A DNA stretch of 64,000 bases from Pseudomonas bharatica CSV86 (GCF_000319305.2 NZ_AMWJ02000001.1:620001-684000), one strand, 5' to 3'. Shown: positions 53,536 to 62,449, counted from the first letter of the stretch. Program-made: numbers and translations. Notes: generated from the sequence alone by a model not told the origin.

Positions 53536-55637
53536 TCAGTGTTTCGCCACCGAGGCGTTGAGGCTCAGGTAGTCCAGCAGGATACGCCCGGTTTCGCTGA
53601 GGTAGGCGTCGTCTTCCGGTTTGCTGTCGTCCGGCTCGGCGGGGATCGCATCCTCGTCTTCCTTCTTCAGCTCCTTGAGCGGTTCTTCGCCCTTGGCCTT
53701 GCGCCGGGTGTTTTCCAGGGCCAGTTGCTGGTTCTCGATAGCGGTGTGCTTGGCGCGGCGTTCTTCCTCGTTGAGGCTGACGGTCTTCTCGCTCATCAGC
53801 TTCTGGGTCAGGGCCAGGCGGTCACGGATGTAGACGAACTCGGCGTCCTTGGCGCTGCGGGCGTCATGGCGAGCCTTGAGCTGGGCCAGGAACGGCTTGA
53901 ACGGATCGCTGGTCGGCTTGATCGCGGCGCGGATGGTGTCCCAGGGCATGGCCTCGGGCAGTGCGCTTTCGCCGATTTCCTTGGTGTCGATGATCGACGG
54001 GTAATCGATGTCGGGCAGTACGCCTTGATGCTGGGTGCTCTGGCCGGAAACCCGGTAGAACTTGGCCATGGTGACCTTGAGCTCGCCGTGATTGAGCGGT
54101 TCGAGGTTCTGCACGGTGCCCTTGCCGAAGGTCTGGCCACCGATGATCAGGGCCCGGTGGTAGTCCTGCATGGCGCCGGCAAAGATTTCCGACGCCGAGG
54201 CCGACAGGCGATTGACCAGCACCGCCAGCGGGCCACGGTAGAAGGCGCCGGTGGGGTTCTGGTCCTCGAGCACGGCCAGGCGGCCATCGGCGCTGCGGAT
54301 CAGCACGGTCGGACCACTGTCGATGAACAGGCTGGTCAGCTCCTGGGCTTCCTGCAGCGAACCGCCGCCGTTGTTGCGCAGGTCGATCACCACGCCGTCG
54401 ACGTTGTCTTTCTTCAGCTCGCCGAGCAGTTTCTTCACGTCCCGCGTGGTGCTCTTGTACTCGGCGTCGCCGGCACGCATGGCCTTGAAGTCCTGGTAGA
54501 AGGCCGGCAGTTCGATGATGCCGATCTTGTAGGTGTGGCCGTCCTGCTTGAGCTCCAGCACGGATTTCTTCGCCGCCTGCTCTTCGAGCTTCACCGCTTC
54601 GCGGGTGATGGTGACGATCTTGCTGGTCTGGTCGTTCGGCGCGTTGCTCGCCGGAATCACCTCGAGCCGCACCACCGAACCTTTCGGGCCACGGATCTTC
54701 TTGACCACTTCATCCAGGCGCCAGCCGATCACGTCGACCATCTCGCCGTCGCCCTGGGCAACCCCGACGATCTTGTCGGCAGGCGCGACCTGCTTGGTCT
54801 TGGCGGCCGGGCCGGCGGGTACCAGGCGGACGATCTTGACCTGGTCGTTATCGCTCTGCAGGACGGCGCCGATGCCTTCCAGCGACAGGCTCATGTTGAT
54901 GTCGAAGTTTTCCGCGTTATCCGGCGACAGGTAGTTGGTGTGCGGGTCGTAGGACTGGGCGAAGGTATTGATGTAGGCCTGGAAGATATCTTCCGAGCGG
55001 GTCTGCCCCAGGCGCGCCAGCTGGTTCTTGTAGCGCTTGACCAGCAGTTCCTGGATGGCCTTGGGTTCCTTGCCGGCGATCTTCAGGCGCAGGACCTCGT
55101 CCTTCAGGCGTTTGCGCCAGAGGTCGTCCAGCTCGGCACCGGTCTTGATCCAGGGGCGTCCTTGCGGTCAACCAGCAGGGTTTCGTGGGTGGTGAAGTCG
55201 ATCTTGTCGACGCCCTTGTCCAGCTCGGCCAGGGTGAAGTCCAGACGCGACTTCACCCGGTCCAGGTAGCGCTTGTAGATATCGAAGCCGGGTTCGAGGT
55301 TGCCGCTCTTGAGGAAATCGTCGAACTGGGTCTTCCACTTGTCGAATTCGGCGATATCGCTGGCGAGGAAGTAGCTGCGTGCCGGATCCAGCAGCTTGAG
55401 GTAGCTGTCGTAGATGATCACCGAGCGGGCGTCGTCCAGCGGCGGCTTGCTGTAGTGACGACGCTTGAGCAGCTCGACGATGTTGACGCTCGCCATCGCC
55501 TGGTCGCGGTCGGGCTGAAGCGAGTCCCAGCTGTTGGCCGCCGGGGCGGTGGCAGCAGCCAGGGCATGATCTGCCAGCGGCAGGTTGCCAAGGCCGATCA
55601 GCAAGGCGAGGGCGGTGCTGGAGAAGAAGTGCTTCAT
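53536..55637 (-). CDS. algO: Tail-specific protease Prc/AlgO, frameshifted here
   Basis: Periplasmic serine/lysine endopeptidase; in P. aeruginosa AlgO acts in the MucA/AlgU envelope stress pathway. Signal peptide (STALALLIGLGNLPLADHALA), N-terminal Prc domain, PDZ (SLEGIGAVLQSDNDQVKIVRL), then the protease core with VVIDLRNNGGGS, catalytic Ser in NRLSASASEIFAGAMQ and Lys in GGQTFGKGTVQ. One base is missing in the run at 55153-55156 (plus-strand GGGG); adding one restores DRKDAPWIKTGAELDDLW. The start at 55637 gives a compact signal peptide; 55670 is an in-frame alternative. Length would be about 700 residues. Confidence 0.9.
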
Positions 55638-55717
55638 GCCGATTCGACGCAGGGGCAATTGATAACGCATAGTGGGCCGTCTTTGATTCGCCGGCTCCAA
55701 AGAGCCGGGCGCAGAAT

Positions 55718-55747
55718 GCAAAAAGCCTGGAGCTAGCAGCTCCAGGC
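55718..55747 (-). terminator. Terminator-like hairpin upstream of algO
   Basis: GCCTGGAGCT-AGC-AGCTCCAGGC (55725-55747). On the minus strand it is followed by TTTTTG, so it reads as an intrinsic terminator 48 to 80 bases before the algO start. A second hairpin, CCGGCTC-CAAA-GAGCCGG, lies at 55691-55708. It may block antisense read-through or act as an attenuator. Confidence 0.6.
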
Positions 55748-55775
55748 CCCGTCTGACATCAACTATGGAGGCACT

Positions 55776-56738
55776 GTGAAGGCATTGCAAGGCGTTGAAG
55801 GCCATGTGGAGTGGGTTGAGGCGACAAGTCCAACCTGCGATGTAGGTCAAGTGCGAATCCGGGTTGCCGCCGCGGGCCTCAACCGTGCCGACCTGTTGCA
55901 GCGTGCCGGGCTTTATCCGCCGCCGCCCGGGGCCAGCGAGTACCTTGGCCTGGAGTGCTCCGGGGTGATTACCGAGGTGGGGGCCGGGGCGTCCTGGCAG
56001 GTGGGTGACCGGGTCTGTGCGCTGCTGGCCGGCGGCGGGATGGCCGAGGAAGTGGTGGTCGATGCGCGCCATGTGCTGCCGGTGCCGGAAGGCCTGAGCC
56101 TGCACGAGGCTGCCGCGATTCCCGAAGTGTATGCCACGGCCTGGCTCAACCTGTTCCAGCTCGGAGGCCTGCGCCCGGGCGAGAAGGTGCTGTTGCATGC
56201 CGGTGCCAGCGGTGTGGGCTCGGCGGCGATCCAGTTGTGCAAGGCGTTCGGCAGCCCGTGCTGGGTCAGTGTCGGCTCCGCCGATCGCCTGGCCTATTGC
56301 GAAAGCCTGGGCGCCATCGGCGGTGTGGTGCGCGGCGTCGATCTCGAGGCACTGAACGACTTCGCGCCCTTCGATGTAGTGCTCGATCCGGTGGGCGCCA
56401 GCTACACCGAGCTGAACCTGAAGGTGCTGGGCCGCGACGGGCGCTGGGTGATCATCGGCCTGATGGGTGGACGCGAGGCGAATCTGGACCTGGCCCAGGT
56501 GCTGGGCAAGCGTATCCAACTGACCGGCTCGACCTTGCGCAACCGCAGTGACCAGTTCAAGGCCGACCTGCTCAGCGATCTGCACCAGCAGGTGTGGCCG
56601 CTGTTCACCGAAGGGCGCCTGAAACCGCAGTTGGTGGGCAGTTATCCGGTGGCGGATGCCCAGGCGGCGTTCGAGGAACTGGCGGGGAACCAGGTTTCCG
56701 GGAAGCTGGTGCTGGTGGTTGATCCGAGCCTTGTATGA
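55776..56738 (+). CDS. NAD(P)H:quinone oxidoreductase, zinc-independent MDR family
   Basis: A 320-residue medium-chain dehydrogenase/reductase of the PIG3/quinone oxidoreductase type. The GroES-like N-terminal half has AAGLNRADLLQRAGLYPPPPGAS and LGLECSGVI, and no zinc-binding cysteines. The Rossmann half has LLHAGASGVGSAAIQLCKAFG. It probably reduces small quinones with NADPH. The GTG start at 55776 has GGAGG upstream. It is divergent from algO. Confidence 0.9.
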   Translation: MKALQGVEGHVEWVEATSPTCDVGQVRIRVAAAGLNRADLLQRAGLYPPPPGASEYLGLECSGVITEVGAGASWQVGDRVCALLAGGGMAEEVVVDARHVLPVPEGLSLHEAAAIPEVYATAWLNLFQLGGLRPGEKVLLHAGASGVGSAAIQLCKAFGSPCWVSVGSADRLAYCESLGAIGGVVRGVDLEALNDFAPFDVVLDPVGASYTELNLKVLGRDGRWVIIGLMGGREANLDLAQVLGKRIQLTGSTLRNRSDQFKADLLSDLHQQVWPLFTEGRLKPQLVGSYPVADAQAAFEELAGNQVSGKLVLVVDPSLV

Positions 56739-56740
56739 TT

Positions 56741-56813
56741 TTGAGGGCCTCATCGCTGGCAAGCCAGCTCCCACAAGGTGTGGGAGCTGGCTTGCCAGCG
56801 ATGAGGCCCTCAA
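56741..56813. repeat. REPIN 8, near-perfect palindrome
   Basis: Two REP arms separated by about two bases make an almost perfect 70-base palindrome from TTGAGGGCCTCATCGC to its complement. It lies between the convergent ends of the quinone oxidoreductase and HAD genes. Confidence 0.94.
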
Positions 56814-56823
56814 GAACTAAGCA

Positions 56824-57477
56824 TCAGCTCCAGGCCAGAATCGGCCAGCCATTCTTCTCGGCGTGCTCGCGCAGCACTGGATCCGGATTCACCACATGCG
56901 GGTGGTCCACCTTCAGCAGCAGCGGCAGATCATTGCGCGAGTCCGAATAGAAACTCGCCCCCTCCAGGTTCTCCTCTTCCTGATCCAGCCACTCCAGCAG
57001 CCGGGTGATCTTGCCTTCCCGGTAGGTCAGCACACCCTGGGTGCGCCCGCTGTACACGCCATTGACTACCTCGAGGTCGATGGCCAGGAACTCATCGATC
57101 CCCAGCCGCGCCGCGATCGGACCCACCAGGTGGGTGCCCGAGGCCGAGATCACCAGGATCCGGTCGCCCAGGCGCCGGTGCTCGGCGATCGCCCGGCAGG
57201 CATCGCTGAAAATAATCGGCTCGATGACGTCCTCGACCCAGGGTTCGACCAGATGCTCGACTTCCTCCGGCGTGCGGCCGGCCACCGGCTCCAGGCTGAA
57301 GGCCATGTAGTCCTCCATCGCCAGGTGGCCCTTGCCGTAGGCCTCCATCAACTCATGGTCGCGACGCAGGAACGACGGGCCATCGACCCAGCCCAGGCGG
57401 GCCATCTGCTCGCTCCACAGCGAAGCGCAGTCGCCGTGGATCAGGGTTTCGTCCAGATCGAAGATCGCTAAAGCCAT
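56824..57477 (-). CDS. HAD-IB (SerB-like) phosphatase
   Basis: A 217-residue HAD hydrolase with the nucleophile pair in IFDLDETLIHGD (residues 4-15), motif II Ser in LVISASGTHLV, the lysine region REGKITRLLEWL, and motif III FYSDSRNDLPLL. The helical cap and length fit the HAD-IB subfamily. It begins 22 bases after the ABC ATPase gene, so it is probably the last gene of the uptake operon and may dephosphorylate the imported compound. ATG 57477 begins the conserved N-terminus; upstream in-frame sequence is a shadow of the ATPase gene. Confidence 0.88.
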   Translation of the reverse strand: MALAIFDLDETLIHGDCASLWSEQMARLGWVDGPSFLRRDHELMEAYGKGHLAMEDYMAFSLEPVAGRTPEEVEHLVEPWVEDVIEPIIFSDACRAIAEHRRLGDRILVISASGTHLVGPIAARLGIDEFLAIDLEVVNGVYSGRTQGVLTYREGKITRLLEWLDQEEENLEGASFYSDSRNDLPLLLKVDHPHVVNPDPVLREHAEKNGWPILAWS

Positions 57478-57499
57478 AACGCAAAACTCCCGTGCATCC

Positions 57500-58489
57500 C
57501 TACGCGACTTCGCGCAGGGCAGTTGGATCGATCGACAAGGATACCCGTTGCCCGTCCGGATAGAGATCCGCGGACGAGCGATTGAGCACGTCCACCGACA
57601 GCTCGACGCCACGGGCCTCGACCCGGTAGCGGATGATATTGCCGAGCAGGCTGTGGCTGCGCACCTGGCCGTCGAGGGCTCCGTCCAGGCTAAGGGCGAT
57701 GGCTTCCGGGCGGATCGCCAGGCGGCAGCTCACCGGGCGCTCCAGCAGGCGGCTGGCGCTTTCCGCATCGAGCAGGTTGTAGTTGCCGATGAACCCGGCG
57801 GCGAAGGCGTCCACCGGCGCGGTGTAGAGGGTTTCGGCGTCGCCGCTCTGGACGATCCGGCCCTGGTTCATCAGGAAGATGCGGTCCGACAGGGTCAGCG
57901 CCTCCTCCTGGTCGTGGGTGACGAACACCGTGGTCAGCCCCAGCTCGCGCTGGATGCTGCGGATCTGCTCGCGCAGGTGCTTGCGAATGCGTGCGTCGAG
58001 GGCCGACAGCGGTTCGTCGAGCAGCAGCAGGCGCGGGCGCGTCACCAGCGAGCGGGCCAGGGCCACGCGCTGGCATTGGCCGCCGGACAGCTGGTGCGGA
58101 TAACGCGCGGCGAAGTCCTGCAACTCGACCATGCGCAGGGCTTCCTCCACCCGCGACCGACTGTCCTGGCTGGCGACCTTCTGCATGCGCAGGCCGAAGG
58201 CGACGTTCTGCGCCACGGTCATGTTGGGAAACAGCGCATAGCTCTGGAACACCATGCCGATCCCGCGTTTTTGCGGGCTCAGTGGAACCAGGTCGGTGCC
58301 GTCGAGGAGGATCCTGCCGCTGTCCACCGGGGTCAAGCCTGCGATGCAGCGCAGCAGGGTCGACTTGCCGCAGCCGGACGGGCCGAGCAGGGTGATGAAT
58401 TCGCCGCGGGCGATGTCGAAATTGATGTTCTTGAACACCGGGCTGCCGGCGTAGGTCTTTTCCAGGTTCTGGATGCTGACGAAGCTCAT
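57500..58489 (-). CDS. ABC transporter ATP-binding protein (PotA-like)
   Basis: A 329-residue ATPase of the polyamine/iron/phosphonate-type importer class. Walker A GPSGCGKST (36-44), Q-loop VFQSYALFP, signature LSGGQCQR, Walker B LLLLDEPLSALD and the switch His in VTHDQEEA are intact; the C-terminal region from about 235 is a TOBE-like domain. It follows the second permease after one base. Function of the whole operon: uptake of a small, probably phosphorylated, compound. Confidence 0.94.
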   Translation of the reverse strand: MSFVSIQNLEKTYAGSPVFKNINFDIARGEFITLLGPSGCGKSTLLRCIAGLTPVDSGRILLDGTDLVPLSPQKRGIGMVFQSYALFPNMTVAQNVAFGLRMQKVASQDSRSRVEEALRMVELQDFAARYPHQLSGGQCQRVALARSLVTRPRLLLLDEPLSALDARIRKHLREQIRSIQRELGLTTVFVTHDQEEALTLSDRIFLMNQGRIVQSGDAETLYTAPVDAFAAGFIGNYNLLDAESASRLLERPVSCRLAIRPEAIALSLDGALDGQVRSHSLLGNIIRYRVEARGVELSVDVLNRSSADLYPDGQRVSLSIDPTALREVA

Positions 58490-58490
58490 T

Positions 58491-59288
58491 TCAGGTTTTG
58501 TCCTTGTTCAGGCGGTTGGCTGCCCAGGTCAGCACCAGCACGAAGAGGAAGTAGGAAATCACCAGGGCACTGTTGAAGTGGCCGCTGCTGTTGCGCATGT
58601 TGTTCAGGTACACCTGCAGGGTTTCGTAGCGGGTACCCACCAGCAGGTTGGCGAAGACGAACTCGCCGAAGAGGAAGGAGAACGACAGCAGCAGGGCGAC
58701 CATCAGGCCCTTGCGCAGGTTCGGCAGCACCACCAGGAACGCCGCCTGCCAGGTGCTGGCGCCGAGCAGTTGGGCGGCATCCATCAGGTCGCGCAGGTTG
58801 ATGGCCTGGAGGTTGTTGGTGATTGCCCGGTACATGAACGGCAGGGCCACGGTGAAGTAGCAGCCGATCAGGATCCAGGGCGTGCCGACCATGGCCATCG
58901 GCCCGGAGCCATAGAGCTGCAGCAGGCCCACCGAGGACACCACCGGCGGCACCGCGAACGGCAGCAGGATGAGGATGTTCATCAGTCCGTCGAGCCTGGG
59001 GAAGTGGTAATGCACGACGAACAGCAGCGGCAGGATCAGCAGCACCGACAGGACCAGGGCGCCGACGCAGACCAGCAGGGACTGGGCGAAAGCGGTGAGG
59101 AAGCGCGGATCGCTCCACAGCGCCAGGTACCATTTGAAGGTCAGGCCGCTGGGCAGAAGGCTCGCCGACCAACTGGTGGAAATGGAGTAGAGCAGGGTGC
59201 CGGCCAGCGGCAGCAGCAGGACAAGGAACAGGGCCCAGACCACCAGCCGGTGGTAGACGGCACTGCGTGCGGGTTCAGCGCGCGACAT
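58491..59288 (-). CDS. ABC transporter permease (second)
   Basis: A 265-residue permease with six predicted helices and the EAA-like loop MDAAQLLGASTWQAAFLVVLPNLRKGL that contacts the ATPase. It resembles the PotC-type inner-membrane component. The start overlaps the preceding permease gene by 14 bases. Confidence 0.93.
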   Translation of the reverse strand: MSRAEPARSAVYHRLVVWALFLVLLLPLAGTLLYSISTSWSASLLPSGLTFKWYLALWSDPRFLTAFAQSLLVCVGALVLSVLLILPLLFVVHYHFPRLDGLMNILILLPFAVPPVVSSVGLLQLYGSGPMAMVGTPWILIGCYFTVALPFMYRAITNNLQAINLRDLMDAAQLLGASTWQAAFLVVLPNLRKGLMVALLLSFSFLFGEFVFANLLVGTRYETLQVYLNNMRNSSGHFNSALVISYFLFVLVLTWAANRLNKDKT

Positions 59289-60117
59289 GGTAGCTCCTCT
59301 TCAGCAGCCATTGATGGACCAGGGTCACCAGGGTCATGAGGCCCACCAGGATGATCGCCAGTGCGCTGGCCAGGTTCGGGTCGAGGGAAATATCGCCGGC
59401 CACCAGCGCGGCGATGCGGATCGGCAGGACGTTGAAATTGCCGGTGGTCAGCGCGTACACCGTGGCGTAGGCACCGAGGGCGTTGGCCAGGAGGATGACG
59501 AAGGTACCCAGCAGGGCCGGCGTCAGCACCGGCAGGCCGATATGCCGCCAGTACTGCCAGGGACTCGCACCGAGCAGGGCGGCGGACTCGCGCCAGTCTT
59601 CGCGCAGGGCGTCGAAGGCCGGGTAGAGCAGCAGTACGCCGAGAGGAATCTGGAAATAGGTATAGAGGATGATCAGCCCGGTCTTGGAATACAGGTTGAA
59701 ATCCTCGATCAGCCCGGCCTGTTTCAGGGCCAGGGTCAGGGCGCCGTTGAAGCCCAGCAGGATGATGAAGGCGAAGGCCAGCGGCACCCCCGAGAAGTTG
59801 CTGGTCATGTTGGCGAAGGCATTGACGAAGTCGCGCAGGCGCGAGTCCACCCGTTGCAACGAATAGCTGCCCAGCACCGCCACCAGGATGCCGAACAGGC
59901 TCGACCAGAAGCTGATCTCCAGGCTGTGCTGGATGGCCTGGCGATAGAACTTCGAGCCCAGGATCTTGCTGAAGTTGTCCAGGCCCCAGCCGCTTTCGGC
60001 TTGCAGGCTGTGGATCGCCACCCAGGCCAGCGGGGCGATCTGGAAGATGATGAAAAACAGGGCGAAGGGCAGCAGGCACAGCAACGCCAGCCATTTGCCG
60101 CGGGAAAACGGATTCAC
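59275..60117 (-). CDS. ABC transporter permease (first)
   Basis: A 280-residue PotB-type permease with about six helices and the EAA-like loop ESAALLGASPWQYWRHIGLPVLTPALL. The GTG start at 60117 (VNPFSRGKWLALL) overlaps the stop of the phosphatase gene (GTGA) and fits the family; an in-frame upstream extension lacks support. Confidence 0.92.
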   Translation of the reverse strand: MNPFSRGKWLALLCLLPFALFFIIFQIAPLAWVAIHSLQAESGWGLDNFSKILGSKFYRQAIQHSLEISFWSSLFGILVAVLGSYSLQRVDSRLRDFVNAFANMTSNFSGVPLAFAFIILLGFNGALTLALKQAGLIEDFNLYSKTGLIILYTYFQIPLGVLLLYPAFDALREDWRESAALLGASPWQYWRHIGLPVLTPALLGTFVILLANALGAYATVYALTTGNFNVLPIRIAALVAGDISLDPNLASALAIILVGLMTLVTLVHQWLLKRSYHVAR

Positions 60118-60920
60118 GAGAGCAGCTCCCGGCAAAGCGGTTTGTCGTGGGCCACGCCCAGCAACTGGCAGACGGTGCCGCACAGTTCGGTCTGCAGGGG
60201 CTTGGCCGTGGGGTCGAGGCTGAAACCGTCGCCGAACACGAACAGCGGTACTTCCCGTTCCTCCGGGAGCAGGCCATTGTGCGAGCGGTCGTTGTTCATG
60301 CCGTGGTCGGCGGTCACCAGCACCTGGTAACCCTCGGCGAGCCAGGTGGCCAGGTAGTCGGCCAGGAGGATATCGGCCGAGCGCGCGCTGTTGCGGTACT
60401 GGCTGCTGTCCAGGCCATGACGGTGGCCGGCGTCGTCGATGTTCATCGGGTGGATCAGGAGGAAACCGGGGTCGTGCTTGCGCCGCAGGTATTCGGCATC
60501 GGCGAACAGGTGCGAGTCCGGGTAATGGTCGGCGTAGTAGAACAGACCGTGCTGGATCGGCAGCTTCGGCGCGTGGGTATGGCGGTCGCGGACCGGGTCG
60601 AAGGGCGTGCGGTTGTACAGCTCGCTGACCCAGTGATAGGCCGCGGCGGCAGTGGGCACGCCGGCTTCACGAGCGTAGTGGAAGATGCTGCGCTGGTTCG
60701 ACAGGCGCGACACCTGGTTGTGCACGATGCCGCTGTCGATCGGCGCAACGCCGGTGAGGATGCATTCGTACAGCGGCCGGGACAGGGCTGGCAGCTCGCA
60801 CTCCAGGCGATAGAGGGCGGCGCGGTCGGCTTCGACCCAGGCGTGCAGGTGGCCCATGGCATGGTGCGCGACCTGGTGGTTGAGGCCGTCGAGCAGGACC
60901 AGGATGACTTTGTGCTTCAT
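60114..60920 (-). CDS. Alkaline phosphatase superfamily hydrolase (phosphodiesterase type)
   Basis: A 268-residue enzyme with metal-ligand motifs of the alkaline phosphatase/nucleotide pyrophosphatase superfamily: VILVLLDGLN at the N-terminus (Asp ligand), a nucleophile region in PALSRPLYECILTG (Ser or Thr), IHPMNIDDAGHRHG and VTADHGMNND. No signal peptide, so it acts in the cytoplasm. Lying within the ABC operon, it probably hydrolyses a phosphoester or phosphonate-derived substrate after import. Confidence 0.88.
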   Translation of the reverse strand: MKHKVILVLLDGLNHQVAHHAMGHLHAWVEADRAALYRLECELPALSRPLYECILTGVAPIDSGIVHNQVSRLSNQRSIFHYAREAGVPTAAAAYHWVSELYNRTPFDPVRDRHTHAPKLPIQHGLFYYADHYPDSHLFADAEYLRRKHDPGFLLIHPMNIDDAGHRHGLDSSQYRNSARSADILLADYLATWLAEGYQVLVTADHGMNNDRSHNGLLPEEREVPLFVFGDGFSLDPTAKPLQTELCGTVCQLLGVAHDKPLCRELLS

Positions 60921-60960
60921 GTAGGGCTCCGGAGGACCGTGTGTGCAGCCTTGCGCGGTC

Positions 60961-61051
60961 CCTGTGGGAGCGGGTTTACCCGCGATTGCGATAGTGAATC
61001 CACCGACGCAATCGCGGCGGTTCGGCGGTCCGATGAACCCGCTCCCACACG
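60961..61051. repeat. Variant REP pair inside the ABC operon
   Basis: Inverted arms of a different REP type (GTGGGAGCGGGTTTACCCGCGATTGCG and its partner) flank the spacer ATAGTGAATCCACCGAC. One arm carries GCGGTTCGGCGGTCCG (61017-61032), the complement of the insert seen in REPIN 7 with one change. It sits between the substrate-binding protein gene and the rest of the operon. Confidence 0.87.
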
Positions 61052-61066
61052 GTCCCTGCTAAGGCC

Positions 61067-62131
61067 TCACTCCATCTCGATGATGACCTGCTCCTGCCAC
61101 TTCTGCGGCAGTGCCTTGGAGGTCGCTTCCCACGCGGCCGCATCCTTGATCGGCTGGGCGGCGCGGTATTGCTCGTTCGGCAGCAGCTTGGCCTGGACGT
61201 CAGCCGGCAGCTTCAGGTGCTCGGCACGGATCGGGCGCGCATGGCCGATCGCCAGGTTGGTCTGCCCGGCATCGCTGAAGATGTATTCGCGGGTCAGCTT
61301 GGCGGCGTTCGGGTGCTTGGCGTACTTGTTGATGATGGTGGTGTAGCCGGAGATCACCGAGCCATCGGCCGGAATCAGCACTTCGAAGCGCTTGGGATCG
61401 ATCTGCTCGCGGTAGCTCAGGCCATTGAAGTCCCATACCACGCCCACTTCCACTTCACCCTTTTCCAGGGTCTGGATGGTCGGGTTGGCCAGCGACAGGC
61501 GCTTCTGCTGGGCCAGCTTGGTGAACAGTTGCAGGCCCGGCTCGATGTTCTTCTCGTCGCCTTTGTAGGCGATGGCGGCGGCCAGTACGCCATTGGCAGC
61601 CTGTGCGGCAGTGCCGACGTCGCCGATGGCGACCTTGTACTTGCCTTTTTCCAGGTCATGCCAGGTTTTCGGCATGTCCTCTTCCTTCACCAGTTGCTTG
61701 TTGATGATGAAGGCGATGGTGCCGGTATAGGCCAGTGCCCAGTGCCCGTCCTGGTCCTTCGCCCAGGCCGGGACCTGGTCCCAGGTGCTCGGCTTGTACG
61801 GCTGGGTCACGCCCTTGGCCACGGCGATCGGGCCGAAGGCGGCGCCGACGTCGCCGATGTCGGCGCTGGCGTTGTCCTTCTCGGCGTCGAACTTGGCCAC
61901 TTCCTGGGCCGAGCTCATGTCGGTGTCCATATGCTTGAGGCCGTATTTCTTCGCCAGGTCTTCCCAGGTTCCTTTCCAGTTCGCCCAGGCATCGGGCATG
62001 CCCACGCTATTGACGGTGCCTTCCTTGCGGGCGGCGTCCTCCAGGGCCTTGAGGTCGGTGTCGGCGGCCACGGCCGCATGCGACAGGGCAATGCTCGCGC
62101 CTAACAGAGAGGCCAGGAAAAGCTGTTTCAT
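61067..62131 (-). CDS. ABC transporter substrate-binding protein, periplasmic
   Basis: A 354-residue solute-binding protein with a signal peptide (MKQLFLASLLGASIALSHAAVAAD, cleavage near AAVAA-D). It resembles the iron/spermidine/2-aminoethylphosphonate-binding group (YGLKHMDTDMSSAQEVAKFDAEKDNASADIGDVGAAFGP, then VGVVWDFNGLSYREQ). AAGGAG precedes ATG 62131. It is the first gene of the operon, controlled from the same intergenic region as the divergent GntR regulator. Confidence 0.92.
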   Translation of the reverse strand: MKQLFLASLLGASIALSHAAVAADTDLKALEDAARKEGTVNSVGMPDAWANWKGTWEDLAKKYGLKHMDTDMSSAQEVAKFDAEKDNASADIGDVGAAFGPIAVAKGVTQPYKPSTWDQVPAWAKDQDGHWALAYTGTIAFIINKQLVKEEDMPKTWHDLEKGKYKVAIGDVGTAAQAANGVLAAAIAYKGDEKNIEPGLQLFTKLAQQKRLSLANPTIQTLEKGEVEVGVVWDFNGLSYREQIDPKRFEVLIPADGSVISGYTTIINKYAKHPNAAKLTREYIFSDAGQTNLAIGHARPIRAEHLKLPADVQAKLLPNEQYRAAQPIKDAAAWEATSKALPQKWQEQVIIEME

Positions 62132-62192
62132 CCGAAGCTCCTTAATGGGTGCCTTGCACGACATGAGAGGTTGGGGCGTTGTTGCGTTTCGG

Positions 62193-62206
62193 TTGGTCTA
62201 GGTCAG
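62193..62206. promoter_or_regulatory. Imperfect GntR-type site in front of the ABC operon
   Basis: TTGGTCTAGGTCAG shares TGG-CTAG--CAG with the perfect palindrome at 62450 and lies 62-75 bases upstream of the substrate-binding protein start codon, where it could overlap the promoter. Confidence 0.5.
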
Positions 62207-62449
62207 CAATACCTGAGCCAAGGTAGGCATGTTGCGTGACAGTTTGATGTCGCACAGCCTTGCCGGGCGTTGCCGACCGACTCTGGAAATACAGCGTAGA
62301 CCACGGTTGAGCGCACGATGGCCTTGGCCTCCAGCCCGGGCGGGAATGACCGTTGGGCGCACTTGTCATCTCAGGTTCATCTGCTTTGCCTAAGCTCAAC
62401 ACGTTTTTCCGGCCAGGCCAGATGCACCCTTGCAGGGCATCGGGTGCGG

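Noticed and set aside
6160..61051. CRISPR array or transposon ends
   Set aside because: The repeated sequences are dispersed, inverted, mostly extragenic and not regularly spaced; they are REP/REPIN elements. No cas or transposase gene is present.
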